A stretch of 64,000 nucleotides of DNA from a bacterium (GTDB lineage Bacteria > Armatimonadota > Fimbriimonadia > Fimbriimonadales > Fimbriimonadaceae): the NCBI GenBank assembly GCA_013823945.1, contig PNMZ01000002.1, positions 620,001-684,000 of the forward strand. The letters are read 5' to 3'. Below the pieces are notes generated by a model. That model was given only the letters and a program-made list of their open reading frames with translations, was not told the DNA's origin and did not search any database. A program made the position numbers and the translations under genes. Positions within the stretch are counted from its first letter, which is position 1. Every line of letters begins with the position of its first letter. Positions 60,095 through 64,000 of this stretch are shown here, one piece after another.

Positions 60095-60100
60095 CCGCCC

Positions 60101-61858
60101 ATGGCAGCTCCTGCACAAACTGACGTCCGCTGGGATCTCACCCCATTCTACACTTCCGTTAACGATCCCGCGTACGCCAAGACCCTCACGGAACTTCCCG
60201 ATCTCCTTACGAAAATCGAGGCCCTCCTTGATTCCCTCACCCCAAATCTGTCCGCGGAGCAACTCAAAAATTTCCTCACCGAATTTGAGGAGACCTACAA
60301 AACCTATCGTCTCATTTCATCCTATACAAGTCTTGTCGTGAGTGCCGATGCCAACGACAACGATGCACAAAAGGCCCTCAGTTCCCTCCAGTCCATCGCA
60401 ACCCGATCTGAAAAATTTTCTCGCCGATTCGAAAGCTTCATCGGAACCCTTGATCCAAAACTGTGGGAAAATGCACCCGAGTTAGCTGACGACAAATTCC
60501 CCCTCAACCGAATTCACTCATCCGCCAAACATCTCCTCTCACCTGAACTCGAAGCCCACACCGCCGATCTCGAAGAATTTGGATCAACCGCATGGGAAAG
60601 ACTCTACGACGATTTCAGCAGCAATATCCAAGTCGACTTGAACGAAAAGTCCGTACCCATCTCCGCGATTCGCGGTTTGGCATATGACACGAAGGCTGAC
60701 ACCCGGGCCACTGCCTTTGCGGCAGAACTCGCCGCTTGGAAAGCGAACGAAATCCCTCTCGCCGCCGCCATGAACAGTATCAAGGGCGAAGCTTCTCACC
60801 TCGCCGCTCTGCGAGGATGGCCCGAGCAACTCGATGTCACCCTGCACTACTGCAACATGGATCGAGCAAGCCTCGAAGCCATGCTCGAAGCCGCGAAAGA
60901 CTCCTTCCCAGATTGGCGACGGTATCTAAAAGCGAAAGCAAAGCTCCTCGGCCACACCAACGGACTACCATTCCATGATCTCTTCGCCCCCATCGGCGCC
61001 GATACCTCCTGGACTTGGCAACAAGCCGAATCTTTTGTCGAAGAAGGCTTCCGCGCCTATTCCGACAAACTCGGCGATTTTGCAAAGCTCTCATACAACG
61101 AAAACTGGCACGACGCATTCCCTCGACCGGGTAAGCGAGACGGAGCATTCTGCGCTGGCGTCACCCCAGGTGTTAGCCGAATGCTTCACAACTTCAAAGA
61201 GAGCGTTAACGGAGCCATGACCCTCGCCCACGAGCTTGGTCACGCCTATCACAACCTCTGCCTGGAAAACCGCACCGGAATCCAAAAGCGCACACCGATG
61301 ACCCTCGCCGAAACCGCTTCAATCTTCTGCGAAACCATCATCAAACGCAAAGCAATTTCCGAATCAACAGGCGATGCCAAACTGGCAATCCTCGAAGCTT
61401 CACTCCAAGGAAGTTGCCAAGTCACCGTCGATATCACCAGCCGGTTCCTATTCGAATCTGCCGTCATAGAAAAACGCAAAGTGCGCGCCTTAACTCCAGA
61501 AGAATTCTGCGACCTTATGCGCCAAGCCCAACTCGACACATACGGCGACGGACTCGACCCTGAAAAACTACACCCCTACATGTGGGCCGCCAAACCCCAC
61601 TACTACAGCACTTTCGCGTTCTACAACTTCCCGTATATGTTTGGCCTTCTCTTTGCTCTCGGTCTTTACCGAATCTACCAAGAATCCCCCGATGGATTCC
61701 ACGAGCGCTACGACAGCCTCCTCTCTCGCACGGGAATGGCCATGGCTGCCGACCTCACCCAAGAGTTCGGAATTGACATCACCCAAAAGTCTTTTTGGGC
61801 AGGCTCTCTCGCCGTTCTTCGCGACGATATCGACGAATTCTGCAACCTCGTTGGCTAA
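60101..61858 (+). CDS. Oligoendopeptidase F-like peptidase, M3 family (second copy)
   Basis: A 585-residue zinc oligopeptidase paralogous to the one at 43855. The zinc site is TLAHELGHAYHNLC, with the third ligand in LAETASIFCETI. The opening VRWDLTPFYTSVNDP matches the PepF style, while the core is diverged from the first copy, so the two probably cleave different peptides. It lies opposite an Lrp-type regulator across 96 bp with a palindromic promoter element, hinting at amino-acid-responsive control. A strong terminator follows. Confidence 0.92.
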   Translation: MAAPAQTDVRWDLTPFYTSVNDPAYAKTLTELPDLLTKIEALLDSLTPNLSAEQLKNFLTEFEETYKTYRLISSYTSLVVSADANDNDAQKALSSLQSIATRSEKFSRRFESFIGTLDPKLWENAPELADDKFPLNRIHSSAKHLLSPELEAHTADLEEFGSTAWERLYDDFSSNIQVDLNEKSVPISAIRGLAYDTKADTRATAFAAELAAWKANEIPLAAAMNSIKGEASHLAALRGWPEQLDVTLHYCNMDRASLEAMLEAAKDSFPDWRRYLKAKAKLLGHTNGLPFHDLFAPIGADTSWTWQQAESFVEEGFRAYSDKLGDFAKLSYNENWHDAFPRPGKRDGAFCAGVTPGVSRMLHNFKESVNGAMTLAHELGHAYHNLCLENRTGIQKRTPMTLAETASIFCETIIKRKAISESTGDAKLAILEASLQGSCQVTVDITSRFLFESAVIEKRKVRALTPEEFCDLMRQAQLDTYGDGLDPEKLHPYMWAAKPHYYSTFAFYNFPYMFGLLFALGLYRIYQESPDGFHERYDSLLSRTGMAMAADLTQEFGIDITQKSFWAGSLAVLRDDIDEFCNLVG

Positions 61859-61868
61859 GAACGTTTAA

Positions 61869-61909
61869 ACGGGAGGGCGTCCTTACTCCCTCCCGTGTTA
61901 ATATTTTTT
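61869..61909 (+). terminator. Intrinsic terminator after the second M3 peptidase
   Basis: A 9-bp stem ACGGGAGGG / CCCTCCCGT with a 10-nt loop, followed by ATTTTTT, 10 bp after the stop. Confidence 0.85.
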
Positions 61910-61993
61910 CTCCATAACGAAACCCTAATCAATCCTTACCATTTTCATAACATTCCAACACCAAATTGAGGGCTTGGAGGAATCCAAGTCATC

Positions 61994-62824
61994 ATGAAAT
62001 CAAGAGCATTCACTCTCATTGAGCTTCTGGTCGTCATCGCGATCATTGCAATTCTTGCCGCCATTCTCTTCCCGGTCTTTGCGCAAGCCAAACAATCAGC
62101 AAAGGTCACTTCTTCACTGAGCGGAATCAAGCAAATGGCCCTCGGCCTCAACATCTACTCCGCCGACTATGACGACATGGCTGTCCACGACTACGGCACC
62201 AACTATCTCGCCGAAGATACTTGGGTTGGAGACATCTATCCATATGTCAAAAATCGAGGCATCTTCTTCGATAAGACTATTGCCGAGCCTAAGGGCACTC
62301 AAGACCCCGTCAATGGCGAAATTTTCCCTGACCCGTTCTATCCGGGATTCAATTACAAGTGGCAGTGGATCACCAACTTCTCCTTGAACGTAGACGGCTA
62401 TTCCCGATACTTCGGCGGAACCGATTGTCTCACCGCCTTCTCCGGTAGTACCGACCAAGTTCGATCACTCTCCGGAATCGAAGATGTTTCCTCGCGCCTT
62501 GCCGTAACGCCAACCCGATACGCCAACCTCAACTACTCCTGGATGCGGTTCTATGCATATGACGCTGCTTGGCCAACCATGGATCGTTACGCAAGCGGAT
62601 TCAGCTGGTACCAACTCGTCTGGGATGCTCGCCGACAATACGGCAATCGCTTCATCGGAGCATTTGCTGACGGCCACGCCGGTAAATTCGGTAAGGAGAA
62701 GTTCGTTGGATATTACGCCGATACCCCGAGCCAAAGCGAAGCAACCACAACCGCTCAATACTGCGCGGCGATGGAGCGAAATGGACGCTGGGCGTTCTGG
62801 GGTAAGCCATGGCAAGCAAACTAA
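61994..62824 (+). CDS. Type IV pilin-like protein with prepilin leader (DUF1559-like)
   Basis: A 276-residue protein with the short leader MKSRA before FTLIELLVVIAIIAILAA, the prepilin peptidase site and transmembrane helix, then LFPVFAQAK and LSGIKQMALGLNIYSADYDD. A C-terminal segment GAFADGHAGKFG parallels the DG motif of the copy at 39687. The body is rich in Tyr, Trp and Gly. It is probably a minor pilin or pseudopilin; no secretion or pilus assembly genes are near. The small lipoprotein gene overlaps its end by 16 bp. Confidence 0.88.
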   Translation: MKSRAFTLIELLVVIAIIAILAAILFPVFAQAKQSAKVTSSLSGIKQMALGLNIYSADYDDMAVHDYGTNYLAEDTWVGDIYPYVKNRGIFFDKTIAEPKGTQDPVNGEIFPDPFYPGFNYKWQWITNFSLNVDGYSRYFGGTDCLTAFSGSTDQVRSLSGIEDVSSRLAVTPTRYANLNYSWMRFYAYDAAWPTMDRYASGFSWYQLVWDARRQYGNRFIGAFADGHAGKFGKEKFVGYYADTPSQSEATTTAQYCAAMERNGRWAFWGKPWQAN

Positions 62825-62997
62825 TCGCAGCCCTTACAGTTGCAGCGATCAGTTTCGTCATGATCGGATGCCAAGGTCAAGCAACTGACGACATGAAAGT
62901 CGATGCTCCGACGATGTCAGCCGATGAGCAAGCAAAAGTCGAAGGCGGACGCCACGACGAAGCTACTCAACAACGACTCGACAGCCGACCTCGATAA
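62809..62997 (+). CDS. Small lipoprotein of unknown function
   Basis: A 62-residue protein with a signal peptide and lipobox-like VMIGC (AALTVAAISFVMIGCQG); the mature part is short, polar and probably disordered. It overlaps the end of the pilin-like gene and is surely cotranscribed with it. The Met at the -3 position of the lipobox is slightly unusual. A role as partner or anchor for the pilin-like protein is possible but unproven. Confidence 0.65.
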   Translation: MASKLIAALTVAAISFVMIGCQGQATDDMKVDAPTMSADEQAKVEGGRHDEATQQRLDSRPR

Positions 62998-63021
62998 CAG
63001 AAAAACGATCTAGTGCAATTC

Positions 63022-63053
63022 GCCCGGCTTACCCTCAAGCCGGGCAATTTTTT
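63022..63053. terminator. Intrinsic terminator between convergent genes
   Basis: A 9-bp perfect stem GCCCGGCTT / AAGCCGGGC with a 6-nt loop is followed on the plus strand by AATTTTTT. It lies between the small lipoprotein gene and the convergent M1-type peptidase gene. Confidence 0.88.
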
Positions 63054-64000
63054 ATCCCCCAACCTCAAACACCCACGGCCCAATGGTCCGAGGCAGCGTC
63101 CGCCCAGTCAAGAACCGACCCAGCTCATCCACCAATCCCACCGAAGCAATCCCCATCTTCGGATCGTGCCGAATATTCCCGCACCGAAGTCCAACGAACT
63201 TTTCCGGCCCAATCTGGACAATCCCAACTGCTCCACCCGAAGCCAAATCAACCGAAACCCCATCCAAACTCACTCGACCATTCTCAAATACAAACCCCGC
63301 CTGACTCCAAAGCGCCGCTGAAGCGGGAACTTGGCTCGGATCACCAACAATCAGCACACCGTTCAAATCATCTGGCAAGGCATCAAGCTTTTGCTCCGCA
63401 TCCACCAAACCTGCCGGATCAAAAACACGCATCCTCCTCGCGCTCTCATTCCATCGATAACCCAGCCGCTCGCGCCTTGGCTGCAACAACCGATCAAACG
63501 GATCAATAGAAACCCGCTTCGCATCCCCCGCCCCTGCAATCCGCACGACCGCAACTCCTGCTTTATCCGGAATCACATCCACATACTCCTCTCTCCAATC
63601 CCCTTCCTCAACCCCAATTTCCAATTTGAAGCGGTAAGGCGCGCCTTCTTGTCTAATCGTCAAGACCAAGTCCTCGCCATCAACAACCGGGCCGTCAATT
63701 GCAACCGTTGGCCACCCCGTTCGCCGAATCCACTGATCAAAGAACCATTTCCACTGCGGACCGCAAATCCGTTCATAATCCCCCCAATCCCCTGCCGTCC
63801 CCACGGGATGCTGGGCGAGCCAAGCCTTCAATGTCCCGATCATTGCAGAGGTTCCCATTTCGAGTTCTAACTGCTGCAGAACCACACCTCCCTTGCCATA
63901 TCCCAAAGTGCTCGCGAGACCACCTGTTTCTGCCCCTGCCGTCGCCACCAATCCTCGCTGATAAGCCGGAGAAGCAACCGCTGGATCTACAAAAGCTCTC
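63052..64000 (-). CDS. M1-type metallopeptidase, C-terminal part (5' end outside window)
   Basis: About 316 residues of a larger protein whose frame is open to the window edge. The segment GYGKGGVVLQQLELEMG with FDQWIRRTGWPT following matches the region C-terminal to the catalytic site of M1-family aminopeptidases (the tyrosine-containing helix and the beta-sandwich joint). The catalytic HExxH motif would lie further upstream, outside the window. The C-terminal 150 residues form a separate beta-rich region. Cellular location and substrate cannot be determined from this part. Confidence 0.75.
   Translation of the reverse strand, partial: RAFVDPAVASPAYQRGLVATAGAETGGLASTLGYGKGGVVLQQLELEMGTSAMIGTLKAWLAQHPVGTAGDWGDYERICGPQWKWFFDQWIRRTGWPTVAIDGPVVDGEDLVLTIRQEGAPYRFKLEIGVEEGDWREEYVDVIPDKAGVAVVRIAGAGDAKRVSIDPFDRLLQPRRERLGYRWNESARRMRVFDPAGLVDAEQKLDALPDDLNGVLIVGDPSQVPASAALWSQAGFVFENGRVSLDGVSVDLASGGAVGIVQIGPEKFVGLRCGNIRHDPKMGIASVGLVDELGRFLTGRTLPRTIGPWVFEVGG

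Overview
The window is about 64 kb of bacterial chromosome. It is densely packed with genes, runs at a little over 50% GC by eye, and shows no phage, transposase, plasmid or CRISPR signature. Several markers point to the phylum Armatimonadota, most likely a Fimbriimonadia-type organism. Two prepilin-type proteins carry the FTLIELLVV leader followed by the segment LFPVFAQAK, which I associate with that phylum, and a third protein keeps only FPVFAQAK. There is also a PEP-CTERM protein, an outer-membrane barrel and lipoproteins (so a diderm envelope), and many divergent genes of unknown function. The phylum assignment is an inference from protein style, not from a search.

Layout. 1-2277: a chemotaxis pair, cheW then cheA, with cheA cut by the window edge. 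2369-6839: a HAD phosphatase followed by three exported proteins (Ig-like, outer-membrane barrel, caspase-fold protein lacking both catalytic residues). 6898-10462: an HhH-GPD-like protein, then grpE-glmM-coaX tightly coupled on the minus strand. 10555-16088: a beta-hydroxyacid dehydrogenase, a nucleoside-type ABC importer (ATPase plus two permeases, no binding protein) and a secreted protein. 16093-22257: S41 protease, mgtE, tilS, ftsH. 22336-28341: TPR protein, YfhO-like membrane protein, two ClpS-type adaptors in tandem, gyrA. 28394-35203: low-complexity membrane and secreted proteins, EVE-domain protein, glgA, aspS. 35371-43828: a GGDEF-EAL protein, pilin-like proteins, APH-type kinase, hslU without hslV, recN. 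43855-49827: oligoendopeptidase F with two DinB-like genes, glyQ without glyS, PEP-CTERM protein, DUF2314 lipoprotein, PRC-barrel protein. 49883-54228: CsbD protein, tRNA-Leu(UAA), zinc-ligand-free L33 and L32, nadE, a lipoprotein and htpX. 54410-64000: MmgE/PrpD protein, NOL1/NOP2/Sun methyltransferase, cystathionine-gamma-synthase-type enzyme, Lrp regulator with an Eis-like acetyltransferase, a second M3 peptidase, a prepilin protein, a small lipoprotein and the C-terminus of an M1-type peptidase.

Most striking observation. The 5' leader of htpX (53251-53366) is a well-formed yybP-ykoY (manganese) riboswitch. It has both conserved internal loops and a P1 strand shared with an intrinsic terminator, and it sits in front of a membrane zinc protease rather than a manganese exporter. 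That suggests manganese-controlled membrane proteolysis.

A second pattern is a TANNNT box 6-8 nt before the start codon of several first genes (mgtE, tilS, nadE, the second M3 peptidase, a TPR-like gene, the pilin-like gene and mmgE). This suggests that leaderless mRNAs are common in this organism. Other points are a palindrome over the recN promoter (possible SOS operator), both L33 and L32 in zinc-free form, a pseudo-caspase, and dispersed G-rich palindromes.

Housekeeping themes are protein quality control (grpE, ftsH, htpX, ClpS, hslU, two M3 peptidases, S41 and M1 peptidases), translation (tilS, glyQ, aspS, L32, L33, rRNA methyltransferase) and cofactor or envelope synthesis (coaX, nadE, glmM).
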